From Pseudomonas leptonychotis (GTDB taxonomy: Bacteria > Pseudomonadota > Gammaproteobacteria > Pseudomonadales > Pseudomonadaceae): a stretch of 64,000 nt of DNA. The position numbers and the translations under genes were made by a program. The stretch lies in NCBI RefSeq assembly GCF_004920405.1, contig NZ_RFLV01000001.1, positions 620,001 through 684,000 of the forward strand, in the 5' to 3' direction. Below are positions 9,111-20,144 of the stretch, piece after piece. The notes under the pieces were generated by a model, which ran no database searches, had not been told where the DNA came from, and saw only the letters and a program-made list of their open reading frames with translations. How positions within the stretch are numbered: the first letter of the stretch is position 1; the number at the start of each line of letters is the position of its first letter.

Positions 9111-9198
9111 GCGGCTCTCCTGGAAAGCGGGTTTCGTGTTGAGCCGCCAAACTACCCAGCCACCCACTCCGGGTTAAGCGCCCGAAAGAGGTATTCAC
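9004..9198 (-). CDS. Possible 64-aa leader ORF overlapping the DUF1302 start
   Basis: A GTG at 9198 is preceded at five bases by a perfect AGGAGG (complement of 9204-9209). That ribosome site sits in the 12-nt loop of a 14-bp hairpin (9187-9226). The resulting 64-codon frame overlaps the first third of the DUF1302 signal region in another frame and resembles no family I know. It could be a regulatory leader for translation of the operon, or chance. Recorded because the ribosome site is unusually strong and structured. Confidence 0.3.
   Translation of the reverse strand: MNTSFGRLTRSGWLGSLAAQHETRFPGEPHENNNKTCHLPAQHLGCCHRFRLCRACPGYFIQYW
9094..9105 (-). promoter_or_regulatory. Hfq/Crc-type CA motif at start of DUF1302 (module 1)
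   Basis: AACAACAACAAG, within codons 3-6 of the DUF1302 gene, matches the AANAANAA motif bound by Hfq with Crc in Pseudomonas to block translation in the presence of preferred carbon sources. The assignment rests on the motif only. Confidence 0.5.
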
Positions 9199-9226
9199 TC
9201 TGTCCTCCTAAAGAGTGAATACCTCT
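9187..9226 (-). promoter_or_regulatory. 14-bp inverted repeat with Shine-Dalgarno loop
   Basis: AGAGGTATTCACTC (9187-9200) and GAGTGAATACCTCT (9213-9226) are perfect inverse copies separated by 12 bp. On the minus strand the loop reads TTTAGGAGGACA. It lies about 80 bp upstream of the DUF1302 start. It can act either as a DNA dyad for a regulator or as an RNA hairpin in the leader; it has no T run, so it is not a normal terminator. Confidence 0.7.
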
Positions 9227-9350
9227 CTGCCACGGGCCATAGGCCGCCGCACATGCACCAATTCAATAAGCCTGCATAGCGCCGATGAATAGCGCGCAGT
9301 GCCTGCCTCCCTCAAGGCCAGTGAATTGAGCAGCGAATGCCCTCGATAAT

Positions 9351-9468
9351 CGTATCGAATTAAATACACCGTATTCATACCGATACGAAAGCGCCCAAAG
9401 CGCGCCACCAGAGCGCTGCGCAGTGCATGAAACCCTTAATCCGCCACCTCTGTATCTAAATCAATACA
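9351..9468 (+). promoter_or_regulatory. Three 18-bp dyads GTAT-N8-ATAC (putative enhancer sites)
   Basis: Sites at 9351-9368 (CGTAT-N8-ATACA), 9370-9387 (CGTAT-N8-ATACG) and 9451-9468 (TGTAT-N8-ATACA). They share spacing and outer bases and lie 65-180 bp upstream of a sigma-54 promoter facing gcvH. In P. aeruginosa the TyrR-type enhancer-binding protein GcsR activates the orthologous operon through three 18-bp sites upstream of a sigma-54 promoter. These are the likely counterparts although the bases differ from my memory of that consensus. Confidence 0.6.
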
Positions 9469-9532
9469 TGTCCGGCAATTCAATTATTGTGCAACAACCA
9501 TAAGCCATTGATTTTATTGATAAAAAATACAA

Positions 9533-9548
9533 TGGCACCACCCTTGCT
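9533..9548 (+). promoter_or_regulatory. Sigma-54 promoter of the gcv cluster
   Basis: TGGCAC (9533-9538), five bases, then TTGCT (9544-9548) matches the RpoN -24/-12 consensus TGGCAC-N5-TTGCW exactly. It is 94 bp upstream of the gcvH start codon, leaving an 80-base leader. Confidence 0.88.
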
Positions 9549-9641
9549 ATGGTCTTTGCATCTTCTGCTCGCTGCCCAGCACGAGCGTTCAGCACATCGC
9601 CCCCAACAGAAAGGGCGAGTCACCACCCTTGAGGAGTTCAC

Positions 9642-10025
9642 ATGAGCGAATTGCGTTTTACCGTCGAGCACGAATGGCTGCGTCAGGATGCCGATGGTCT
9701 GGTCACCGTGGGCATCACTGCCTATGCCCAGGAAGCCTTGGGTGACGTGGTATTCGTGCAACTGCCAGACGCTCAGAGCTATGCCGAGGGCGCCGAAGTG
9801 GCGGTGCTGGAGTCGGTAAAAGCAGCAAGCAATATCTCCATGCCGCTAGACGGTGAGGTTGTCGAGGTCAATGGCGAGCTAGAATCCAGCCCTGAGCTGG
9901 TTAACGAAGACCCCCTGGGTAAAGGTTGGTTCTTCCGTTTCCGCCCGACCAATGCCAGCGCGGTAGCCGACCTGCTCGATCAAGCCGCCTACGAGCGCCT
10001 GCTCAACGCCAATGCTGACGCCTGA
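9642..10025 (+). CDS. gcvH: Glycine cleavage system H protein
   Basis: A 127-aa lipoyl carrier of the glycine cleavage complex, shuttling the aminomethyl group from P protein to T protein. Lipoylation is expected on K60 in LESVKAASN. The start has GAGGAG five bases upstream. It is first in the cluster, 9 bp before gcvP, behind the sigma-54 promoter at 9533. The arrangement matches the gcvH2 cluster of P. aeruginosa, which serves glycine catabolism rather than only one-carbon supply. Confidence 0.96.
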   Translation: MSELRFTVEHEWLRQDADGLVTVGITAYAQEALGDVVFVQLPDAQSYAEGAEVAVLESVKAASNISMPLDGEVVEVNGELESSPELVNEDPLGKGWFFRFRPTNASAVADLLDQAAYERLLNANADA

Positions 10026-10034
10026 GAGATTGCA

Positions 10035-12887
<2,853 letters not shown>

Positions 12888-12894
12888 GGCGATA

Positions 12895-13056
12895 AAAACC
12901 GTAGGATGGGTTAGCGGCGCAGCAGCGCAATAGCGCAATAGCGCAATAGCGCAATAGCACCGTTAACACCATCCTTCAGCGCCGCGTAACCCATCAGCGA
13001 TGGACGCAGCACACGGGATGATGGGTATCGCTGCGCTCAACCCATCCTACGGTTTT
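12895..13056. repeat. Intergenic element with 18-bp perfect terminal inverted repeats
   Basis: AAAACCGTAGGATGGGTT (12895-12912) is repeated in inverse at 13039-13056. The inside holds a tandem 8-bp repeat and partial internal copies of the end (CCCATC, GATGGG). The GTAGGATGGGTT end is one I recognise from dispersed non-coding elements in many proteobacteria. It lies between gcvP and glyA and may fold into a long hairpin in the transcript. Confidence 0.85.
12925..12956 (+). repeat. Tandem repeat, 4 x GCGCAATA
   Basis: Four perfect consecutive copies of the 8-mer GCGCAATA inside the inverted-repeat element between gcvP and glyA. Such a run is prone to slippage; as it is not in a gene, copy changes would alter only the spacer. 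Confidence 0.9.
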
Positions 13057-13112
13057 GTTTACCCCAGAATTTTGATTCACCCCTACCCGGGGCGGGTCAG
13101 CTGCACCCCAAA

Positions 13113-13120
13113 AACAACAA
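13113..13120 (+). promoter_or_regulatory. Hfq/Crc-type motif upstream of glyA
   Basis: AACAACAA within AAAAACAACAA lies 4 bases before the glyA ribosome site (GAGGGA) and 16 bases before its ATG, a usual place for Hfq/Crc translational repression in Pseudomonas. Confidence 0.45.
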
Positions 13121-13135
13121 TCGAGGGATCTCAGC

Positions 13136-14389
13136 ATGTTCAGCAAACACGACCAACTGCAAGGTTATGACGACGCCCTGCTCGCCGCGATCAACGCCGA
13201 AGAGCAGCGCCAGGAAGATCACATCGAGCTGATCGCCTCGGAAAACTATTGCAGCCAGCGCGTCATGCAGGCGCAAGGCAGCGGCCTGACCAACAAGTAC
13301 GCCGAAGGCTATCCAGGCAAGCGTTACTACGGCGGTTGTGAGCATGTGGACAAGGTCGAAGCCCTCGCCATCGAGCGCGCCAAGCAGCTGTTCGGTGCCG
13401 ACTATGCCAACGTGCAGCCGCACTCCGGCTCATCCGCCAACAGCGCGGTGTACCTGGCGCTGATCAATGCTGGCGATACCATCCTCGGCATGAGCCTGGC
13501 CCACGGCGGCCACCTGACCCACGGCGCCAAAGTGTCGTCCTCGGGCAAGCTGTACAACGCGGTGCAATACGGCATCGACGAGCAAGGCCTGATCGATTAC
13601 GCCGAAGTCGAGCGCCTGGCGCTTGAGCACAAGCCGAAGATGATCGTCGCCGGTTTCTCCGCCTATTCGCGCACTCTGGATTTCGCCCGTTTCCGCGAAA
13701 TCGCCGACAAGATCGACGCCCTGCTGTTTGTCGACATGGCCCACGTCGCCGGCTTGGTCGCCGCCGGCCTGTACCCCAACCCAATTCCGTTTGCCGATGT
13801 GGTCACCACCACCACCCACAAAACCCTGCGTGGCCCACGCGGCGGCCTGATCCTGGCCAAGGCCAACGAAGCAATCGAGAAAAAACTCAACTCGGCGGTA
13901 TTCCCCGGCAGCCAGGGCGGCCCGTTGATGCATGTGATCGCCGCCAAAGCGGTGTGCTTCAAGGAAGCGCTGGAGCCCGGCTTCAAAGCCTATCAGCAGC
14001 AGGTCATCGACAACGCGCAGACCATGGCCGAGGTGTTCGTGACCCGTGGCTATGACGTTGTCTCCGGCGGCACCGACAACCACTTGATGTTGGTCAGCCT
14101 GATCAAGCAAGGCCTCACGGGTAAAGCTGCTGATGCCGCGTTGGGCGCGGCACACATCACCGTGAACAAGAACGCCGTGCCGAACGACCCACAGTCGCCT
14201 TTCGTCACTTCCGGTATCCGCATCGGCACCCCAGCAGTCACCAGCCGTGGCTTCAAACAAGGTCAGTGCCGTGAACTGGCTGGCTGGATCTGCGACATCC
14301 TCGACGACCTGGACAACCCAGCTGTGATCGAACGCGTTCGTGGTCAGGTAGCGGCACTCTGTGCCAGCTTCCCGGTCTACGCTGACTAG
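13136..14389 (+). CDS. glyA: Serine hydroxymethyltransferase
   Basis: A 417-aa PLP enzyme interconverting glycine plus methylene-THF with serine plus THF. The PLP lysine is K229 in [14 protein letters not shown]; the family blocks ELIASENY and [13 protein letters not shown] are intact. Placed between gcvP and sdaA, it joins the C1 unit released by glycine cleavage to a second glycine, making serine that sdaA deaminates. This would be the catabolic isozyme; Pseudomonas usually has another copy elsewhere. GAGGGA is upstream, preceded by an AACAACAA motif. Confidence 0.97.
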   Translation: MFSKHDQLQGYDDALLAAINAEEQRQEDHIELIASENYCSQRVMQAQGSGLTNKYAEGYPGKRYYGGCEHVDKVEALAIERAKQLFGADYANVQPHSGSSANSAVYLALINAGDTILGMSLAHGGHLTHGAKVSSSGKLYNAVQYGIDEQGLIDYAEVERLALEHKPKMIVAGFSAYSRTLDFARFREIADKIDALLFVDMAHVAGLVAAGLYPNPIPFADVVTTTTHKTLRGPRGGLILAKANEAIEKKLNSAVFPGSQGGPLMHVIAAKAVCFKEALEPGFKAYQQQVIDNAQTMAEVFVTRGYDVVSGGTDNHLMLVSLIKQGLTGKAADAALGAAHITVNKNAVPNDPQSPFVTSGIRIGTPAVTSRGFKQGQCRELAGWICDILDDLDNPAVIERVRGQVAALCASFPVYAD

Positions 14390-14488
14390 ATAGCTACGCA
14401 GTTTTTGCCACTAGCGGGGCGGTTACCCAGCGCGCCGCATCATCGCCGCCCCACAAGGGCGGCAGCAAAACACGCAGTCGGAGCAAGC

Positions 14489-15865
14489 ATGTCACTTAGC
14501 GTTTTTGACCTCTTCAAGATTGGCATCGGCCCATCCAGCTCGCACACCGTGGGCCCGATGCTCGCCGCCTTGCGCTTTGCCGAAGGCCTGCGCCGCGACG
14601 ATTTACTCACCAACACCGAGAGCATCAAGGTCGAGCTGTACGGCTCCCTCGGCGCCACCGGCAAAGGCCATGGCAGCGATAAGGCGGTGCTGCTCGGGCT
14701 TGAGGGCGAGCAGCCAGACACGGTAGACACCACTAGCGTCGACGCCCGCCTAGCGGCAATCCGCAGCAACGCCGAGCTCAATCTGCTCGGCGAAAAACCA
14801 ATCCGTTTTGTCGAAAAACAACACCTGGCGATGATCCGCAAGCCGCTGGCCTTTCACCCCAACGGCATGATCTTTCGCGCCTTCGACGCCGCCGGTTTGC
14901 AGATTCGCTCGCGTGAGTATTACTCGGTGGGCGGCGGCTTTGTGGTGGATGAGCAGGCCGCAGGGGCCGATCGTATCGTCGAAGACACCACGCCGTTGCA
15001 GTACCCCTTCACCACCGGTAAACAACTGCTGGCGCATTGCGCCGAGCACAATCTGTCGATCAGCCAGGTGATGCTCGCTAACGAAGCCGCCTGGCGACCA
15101 GAAGCGGAAACCCGCACGCGCCTGCTGCATATCTGGCAAGTGATGCAGGATTGCGTCGAAGCCGGCTGCCGCAACGAGGGCATCATGCCCGGCGGGCTCA
15201 AGGTTAAACGCCGCGCGGCAGACCTACACCGGCAACTGTGCAAGCACCCAGAAGCAGCCCTGCGTGATGCCCTGAGCGTGCTCGATTGGGTCAACCTCTA
15301 TGCCCTGGCGGTTAACGAAGAAAACGCCAGCGGCGGCCGTGTGGTGACTGCACCCACCAATGGCGCGGCCGGTATCGTGCCGGCGGTGTTGCATTACTAC
15401 AGCCGTTTTATCCCCAGCTCCAACGACGACGGCATCGTGCGCTTTCTGCTCACCGCCGCCGCCATTGGCATTCTCTACAAAGAAAACGCCTCGATCTCCG
15501 GCGCCGAAGTCGGCTGCCAAGGTGAAGTCGGCGTAGCCTGCTCGATGGCCGCTGGCGCCTTGTGCGAAGTGCTCGGTGGCAGCGTCAACCAGGTAGAAAA
15601 CGCCGCCGAAATTGGCATGGAACACAACCTCGGCCTGACCTGCGACCCCATAGGCGGGCTGGTGCAGGTACCCTGTATCGAACGCAACGCCATGGGCTCG
15701 GTCAAGGCGATCAACGCCGCACGCATGGCCCTGCGCGGCGACGGCCAGCATTTCGTATCCCTGGATAAGGTGATCCGCACCATGCGTCAGACCGGTGCAG
15801 ACATGAACAACAAGTACAAGGAAACCGCCCGCGGCGGCCTGGCCGTCAATATTATCGAGTGCTAA
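14489..15865 (+). CDS. sdaA: L-serine ammonia-lyase, iron-sulfur type (L-serine dehydratase)
   Basis: A 458-aa single-chain [4Fe-4S] enzyme converting L-serine to pyruvate and ammonia. The N-terminal SSSHTVGPM motif and the cluster cysteines C343 (EVGCQGEVG), C385 (LTCDPIGG) and C396 (VPCIERN) are present. The chain ends in Cys458, the tail cysteine that serves as fourth cluster ligand in type 2 enzymes such as that of Legionella. I choose ATG at 14489 with GGAG upstream because family proteins begin [19 protein letters not shown]; an upstream extension to 14405 is unlikely. It links glycine and serine breakdown to central metabolism. Confidence 0.95.
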   Translation: MSLSVFDLFKIGIGPSSSHTVGPMLAALRFAEGLRRDDLLTNTESIKVELYGSLGATGKGHGSDKAVLLGLEGEQPDTVDTTSVDARLAAIRSNAELNLLGEKPIRFVEKQHLAMIRKPLAFHPNGMIFRAFDAAGLQIRSREYYSVGGGFVVDEQAAGADRIVEDTTPLQYPFTTGKQLLAHCAEHNLSISQVMLANEAAWRPEAETRTRLLHIWQVMQDCVEAGCRNEGIMPGGLKVKRRAADLHRQLCKHPEAALRDALSVLDWVNLYALAVNEENASGGRVVTAPTNGAAGIVPAVLHYYSRFIPSSNDDGIVRFLLTAAAIGILYKENASISGAEVGCQGEVGVACSMAAGALCEVLGGSVNQVENAAEIGMEHNLGLTCDPIGGLVQVPCIERNAMGSVKAINAARMALRGDGQHFVSLDKVIRTMRQTGADMNNKYKETARGGLAVNIIEC

Positions 15866-15934
15866 GTCGGGCGCAGCCCGCAACACCCTTACATCATTAC
15901 CGGTGCCCCGCACGCACCCTGACGGAGAAATTGC

Positions 15935-17059
15935 ATGACCAGCGAAACCCTGGCGAAAACCCCGCTACATGCCCTGCACATCGAACTCGGCGCCCGCATG
16001 GTGCCTTTCGCCGGTTATGACATGCCGGTGCAATACCCACTCGGCGTGATGAAAGAACACCTGCACACCCGCGAGCAGGCGGGCCTGTTTGACGTATCGC
16101 ACATGGGCCAGATCATCCTGCGTGGCGCCAATGCCGCCAAAGCTCTGGAAACCTTGGTGCCGGTGGACATCATCGACCTGCCTGTGGGCATGCAGCGTTA
16201 CGCCATGTTCACCGACGAAAATGGCGGCATCCTCGACGACCTGATGGTGGCCAATCTGGGCGATGACACCCTGTTCCTGGTGGTCAACGCCGGCTGCAAA
16301 GACCAGGACCTGGCCCACCTGCAGAAGCACATCGGCAGCCAGTGTGAGATTGAGGTGCTGTTCGAAGCCCGCGCACTCTTGGCCTTGCAAGGTCCGAAAG
16401 CCGTTGACGTACTGGCGCGCCTGGCCCCAGAAGTCGCGCAGATGACCTTTATGCAATTCGCTCCGGTGCGCTTGCTCGGCGTGGACTGCTACGTCAGCCG
16501 TTCTGGCTACACCGGCGAAGATGGCTACGAGATCTCCGTGCCTGCAGAACACTGTGAGACCCTGGCGCGCAGCCTGCTGGCCGAAACAGAAGTCGAGGCC
16601 ATTGGCCTCGGCGCGCGCGACTCACTGCGTCTGGAAGCCGGTCTGTGCCTGTATGGCCACGACATGAGCACCAGCGTCACGCCGATCGAAGCAAGCCTGC
16701 TCTGGGCCATGTCCAAGCCGCGCCGCGCCGATGGTGCACGCGCTGGCGGCTTCCCAGGTGCCGAACGGATCTTCGCCCAGCAACAAGCCGGCGTTGCCAG
16801 CAAGCGGGTTGGCCTGCTGCCGCAAGAGCGCGTACCGGTGCGTGAAGGCGCGGAAATCGTCGATGCCGACGGCAACGTAATCGGCACTGTCAGCAGCGGT
16901 GGCTTCGGCCCAACTCTCGCCGCCCCGGTGGCCATGGGTTATGTGCAGAGCAGCCACATCGCTCTGGATACAGAAGTCTGGGCCATGGTGCGCGGCAAGC
17001 GCGTCGCTATGAAAGTCGCCAAGACCCCGTTCGTGCCACAACGCTACTATCGAGGTTAA
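15935..17059 (+). CDS. gcvT: Aminomethyltransferase, glycine cleavage T protein
   Basis: A 374-aa THF-dependent enzyme taking the aminomethyl group from lipoyl-GcvH to form methylene-THF and ammonia. The typical N-terminus (PFAGYDMPVQYP, DVSHMGQI), the central YTGEDGYEI block and the C-terminal GTVSSGGFGPTL block are intact. It is last in the cluster, 69 bp after sdaA; no obvious terminator follows. Only the L protein (lipoamide dehydrogenase) is missing from the set, and that is normally encoded elsewhere. Confidence 0.96.
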   Translation: MTSETLAKTPLHALHIELGARMVPFAGYDMPVQYPLGVMKEHLHTREQAGLFDVSHMGQIILRGANAAKALETLVPVDIIDLPVGMQRYAMFTDENGGILDDLMVANLGDDTLFLVVNAGCKDQDLAHLQKHIGSQCEIEVLFEARALLALQGPKAVDVLARLAPEVAQMTFMQFAPVRLLGVDCYVSRSGYTGEDGYEISVPAEHCETLARSLLAETEVEAIGLGARDSLRLEAGLCLYGHDMSTSVTPIEASLLWAMSKPRRADGARAGGFPGAERIFAQQQAGVASKRVGLLPQERVPVREGAEIVDADGNVIGTVSSGGFGPTLAAPVAMGYVQSSHIALDTEVWAMVRGKRVAMKVAKTPFVPQRYYRG

Positions 17060-17118
17060 TCACGGCTAATCGCCCACTGCACTGCGCCGGCCGCCAGGTC
17101 GGCGCAGGCTATCCGCAC

Positions 17119-17484
17119 CTACGGCGTGCGGATGTCGGTAAAAATCAGTCGATTGCCAAACGGATCGGTCACCGTCATATCACGGCCCCAGGGCTGATTG
17201 ATGATGCTAGGCCGCGCATTGGCATAAGCCCGCGCCGTCAACTCGGCATGCAACCCATCCAGATCATCGACACTGATGCGCAGCGCCGCACCGGGGCAGC
17301 AATCGCCATGGTGTTCGGACAGATGCAGCACGCAGCCATCTCTGGACAGTTGCAGATAGAGCGGCAAGCCCGCCTCGAAGCGGTGTGACCAGTCTTCACT
17401 GAAGCCCAAAAACTCGCAGTAGAACGCCCGCGCTTTAGCTTCATCGAAGCTGCGCAGAATCGGGATTGGAGCGGCCAGCTGCAT
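17119..17484 (-). CDS. VOC-superfamily (glyoxalase/bleomycin-resistance-like) protein
   Basis: A 121-aa single VOC-fold protein: beta-alpha-beta-beta-beta repeats with AFYCEFLGF near residue 25, GCVLHLSEHHGD near 55 and WGRDMTVTDPFGNRLIF near the end. The layout resembles Ble-like glyoxalase-superfamily proteins; the histidines and glutamates could bind metal. ATG at 17484 has AGGAG upstream and gives the usual N-terminus; an earlier in-frame start at 17508 is less likely. It lies 29 bp after the M14 peptidase on the same strand. Substrate unknown. Confidence 0.8.
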   Translation of the reverse strand: MQLAAPIPILRSFDEAKARAFYCEFLGFSEDWSHRFEAGLPLYLQLSRDGCVLHLSEHHGDCCPGAALRISVDDLDGLHAELTARAYANARPSIINQPWGRDMTVTDPFGNRLIFTDIRTP

Positions 17485-17513
17485 CGGGTTTTCTCCTACG
17501 ACATGCAAAGTGA

Positions 17514-18644
17514 TTAGCGCAGTTTTCCAACCATCGCCGCCGCCACGCTCAGCACATCCTTACCCAGCTGCATTGAGCGCGCGCCATTCCAACCCGTGTG
17601 TGGATTGGGCCGATCGTCGTGGTCCTTGAATGGCATTTCGATGGTGAACGCCAGGCAGTCGAACTCCAGCCCCACGGCATTGCAGGCCAGGGTGGTATTG
17701 GCCTGACCAAACTGGTCGGGGGTATAACCAAAGGTGGTCTGAAACTCGGCACCTATCGCCATTAGCTGATCGCGAAACTCTTTATCCAGCGCGGCGAGCC
17801 GCGAGCTGAATCCTGGGTTACCTTCACAACCAGCGGCAAAGACATGGGGGATTTCCTCATCGCCGTGAATATCCAGAAACAGGTCAACGCCCACCGCACG
17901 CATCTGCTGCTGGACGAAATACACCTCAGGGCTGTCTGCCTCACTGGCCGACTGCCAGGCGCGATTGAGGTCGCGGCCGGCGACGTTGGTGCGCAAATGG
18001 CCACGGAACGCGCCGTCCGGATTCATGTTCGGCACCAAGTACAGATCAGCCTGTTCCAACAGGGCATTCAGCTCGGCGTCATCGCGCTGCTGCAAGCGCT
18101 CGATCACCCCCTGCATAAACCATTCGGCCATATGCTCGCCAGGATGCTGCTGAGCGATCAGCCAGATCTTGCGCTGCGCCTGCGGGTTACGGCTGATGCG
18201 CAGTAATTCGATCGGGCGTCCTTCGATACTCTTACCGCAGGCAAACAGCTCAGCACCGGCCAAACGTTGTGCATCCTCGATCAACAGGGCATGGCGCTCA
18301 CGGCTGTAGGGTTCGAAGTAGGCAAACCAGATCTGCGCGTGCAGCGGTTCGATATCGAAGTTCAGCGCACCGTTTTCAAAGCGGCTGGGCACGCGGAACC
18401 AATTGACCTGGTCGTAGGACGCCACCGCGTTATAGCCGCTCCAAGCGTTCTTATAGGACGACTGGCCGGCATTGCCCAGGCTGAAGCCATAACGCTGCCC
18501 CGGCTGCAGACCACTGACCTGAAAGTGGAACCACTGAAAATGCGCGCTATTGAGGTCCGCCCGAATCGCCAGTCGCACCTGCTGCGGGTTGCTGGCGTCG
18601 ATGACTTCAATATTGCCACTGTCAAAGTTGGAGTTGATCTGCAT
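17514..18644 (-). CDS. M14-family zinc carboxypeptidase
   Basis: A 376-aa cytoplasmic metallocarboxypeptidase with the N-terminal beta-sandwich domain of cytosolic carboxypeptidases (about residues 1-120) and a catalytic domain. Zinc ligands are visible in QQHPGEHMAEWF and in the third histidine of FLDIHGDEE; the catalytic glutamate is likely in FTIEMPFKDH. ATG at 18644 follows GAGGCA; the ORF opens 36 bp earlier without a ribosome site. No signal peptide. Related enzymes remove C-terminal glutamates or other residues; the bacterial substrate is not known. Confidence 0.85.
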   Translation of the reverse strand: MQINSNFDSGNIEVIDASNPQQVRLAIRADLNSAHFQWFHFQVSGLQPGQRYGFSLGNAGQSSYKNAWSGYNAVASYDQVNWFRVPSRFENGALNFDIEPLHAQIWFAYFEPYSRERHALLIEDAQRLAGAELFACGKSIEGRPIELLRISRNPQAQRKIWLIAQQHPGEHMAEWFMQGVIERLQQRDDAELNALLEQADLYLVPNMNPDGAFRGHLRTNVAGRDLNRAWQSASEADSPEVYFVQQQMRAVGVDLFLDIHGDEEIPHVFAAGCEGNPGFSSRLAALDKEFRDQLMAIGAEFQTTFGYTPDQFGQANTTLACNAVGLEFDCLAFTIEMPFKDHDDRPNPHTGWNGARSMQLGKDVLSVAAAMVGKLR

Positions 18645-18859
18645 GAGTGCCTCGCAAGCTTGGGTACGCGATACAGCCAAGAATCGCAGCTCTACTGCGC
18701 GCGCGAAACGCCCCAGGCGACAAACTGATATGTATTCTGCACTGCGTACCCACGACCTGGCTTATGAACGCTAGCCAATGCAACTCCTCTACGCGCTGGT
18801 AGTCCGTTGTTTAGCCGCTGCGCGTGGCACCTTCACTTGCTTTCTTTCAGGGACACCCC

Positions 18860-19399
18860 ATGCCATTACCCGCCCACCGCTTATTGCCTGCCCTGCTCTG
18901 CGCCACCTTGTTGCTCGGCGGCTGTGCCGGGAAACCCACCGAGCAACAAGCCGGCAACCCGACTCAGCAACCCGCCCAACCCATCGTGTCAAATGCTGCA
19001 GAGGCCGACTTGCGCAGTAAAGCCAATCGCGGGGATCTCGACAGCCAATTCCAACTCGGCAGCCTGTACTTCGTCGGCCAGCCGGCCAAAGACCTCAAAC
19101 AAGCCGAGCACTGGTGGAAGCTCGCCGCCGACAAAGGCCACGCCATGGCTGCTGTCAGCCTCGCTTACCTGTATACCGGCCGCGACAACCCTGACTTCAA
19201 CAACCCTGAGCAAATGCTCAAGTACCTCAACCAATCCGCTGCCGGCGGTAACCCAATGGCCCAACACATTCTCGGCAACCTCTACCTGCGCGGTACACAA
19301 GGCGTAGCGCTGGATCCTAATCAAGCCAAACGTTTATTTGAAAGTGCCTGCAGACAGAACTACACCGCCAGCTGTAGCGCACTGGAAAACATGCATTGA
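18860..19399 (+). CDS. Sel1-repeat lipoprotein
   Basis: A 179-aa lipoprotein with a signal peptide and lipobox LLLGGC (Cys about residue 20), then Sel1-type TPR repeats: NRGDLDSQFQLGSLYF, DKGHAMAAVSLAYLY, and AGGNPMAQHILGNLY. Sel1 repeats form a protein-binding solenoid. ATG at 18860 follows AGGGACACC; the ORF opens earlier without signal features. It stands alone between the divergent M14 gene and a 430-bp spacer. Partner and role are unknown. Confidence 0.8.
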   Translation: MPLPAHRLLPALLCATLLLGGCAGKPTEQQAGNPTQQPAQPIVSNAAEADLRSKANRGDLDSQFQLGSLYFVGQPAKDLKQAEHWWKLAADKGHAMAAVSLAYLYTGRDNPDFNNPEQMLKYLNQSAAGGNPMAQHILGNLYLRGTQGVALDPNQAKRLFESACRQNYTASCSALENMH

Positions 19400-19826
19400 T
19401 TAATCCGATATAGGCACATCAATAAGACCGCCCTGAGATATGAGCGCGTTATTTACATCAGGCACCGCATAGCGCTCTGCTCGATCTTACGACGTACAAG
19501 CCCAGCGTCGCAGCGGCGCTGGCCTGCTGAGCCATGCTTGCAGCAGGTGATATGCAACTCTTTTACGGCCTTACGGTCTACTGCCTGTGAATTAGGCAGA
19601 CTGGACATTTATTTCAGCTTCGCCATAATTGCCCGGCGCACTCTAATTAGCCCTGTAACAAACCTGACAAATTGTTCAGGTAATTCCAAAGTAAAGGGCA
19701 ACCCGCTACAGCAATAGTCTCTGAAACTATTCGCAGCGTTTATAAATGCGCAGGCTAAATCTGTTTGGCTGTATCAGGTGTTTAGGCAGCATGCCTTGCA
19801 TTCAGGCCAACATTCTTTTCAGGACC
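19400..19826. other. Non-coding spacer, 427 bp
   Basis: No convincing gene. It contains a short frame MQLFYGLTVYCL (19553-19591) that resembles the start of a frame at 18778 (MQLLYALVVRCL), and an ACCTGA/TCAGGT inverted repeat near 19664-19683. I see no clear terminator for the Sel1 gene. Confidence 0.5.
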
Positions 19827-20051
19827 ATGGGTAACTACGTGACGAAAGACGAACTGCGCGCCGAACTCGAGCGCCAGGCGCAGCGTTACAAGGATGTATA
19901 CGGCGGAGAAGTTCTCACCTACGCCGCTCAACCGGACCCCGAGCGCAAGCCGTGGCGCAAGAAGGCCAACCTTCTTGATCAAGCGTTTGAAAAAGAACTC
20001 GAAAGAATAGAAAAAGATCTGAGAACCAAAATGGAAGCAGCTTCTGGCTAA
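19827..20051 (+). CDS. Small conserved-looking hypothetical protein
   Basis: A highly charged 74-aa helical protein (MGNYVTKDELRAELERQA...), rich in Glu, Lys and Arg, with a central PDPERKPWRKK segment and a coiled-coil-like C-terminus. I do not recognise a named family. The start is uncertain: ATG at 19827 has AGGA only two bases away, GTG at 19839 has it at 14 bases, and the open frame extends to 19746. Codon use looks like real Pseudomonas coding sequence. A stem-loop follows at 20106. Confidence 0.6.
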   Translation: MGNYVTKDELRAELERQAQRYKDVYGGEVLTYAAQPDPERKPWRKKANLLDQAFEKELERIEKDLRTKMEAASG

Positions 20052-20105
20052 ACCCGGAACGCACCATTGCAATGCGACATGCGGGCTACCCGTTTGAAGC
20101 CGAGA

Positions 20106-20135
20106 GCCGAGCCAGTCTTAGAAAACTGGCTCGGC
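20106..20135. terminator. Stem-loop between convergent genes
   Basis: GCCGAGCCAGT and ACTGGCTCGGC form an 11-bp perfect stem around an 8-base loop between the convergent small gene and the HerA-like gene. There is no long T run on either side, so termination is likely but not certain. Confidence 0.55.
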
Positions 20136-20144
20136 TGCTGCCGA

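Noticed and set aside
9350..9388. TCGTATCG/CGATACGA long-spaced inverted repeat
   Set aside because: It is explained by the outer half-sites of two adjacent 18-bp dyads, which are the better unit.
9208..9408. 66-codon minus-strand frame upstream of module 1
   Set aside because: GTG start with no ribosome site; it crosses two regulatory dyads, which explain the sequence better.
12925..12956. Direct repeat array considered as CRISPR-like
   Set aside because: Units are only 8 bp with no spacers; it is a simple tandem repeat within an inverted-repeat element.
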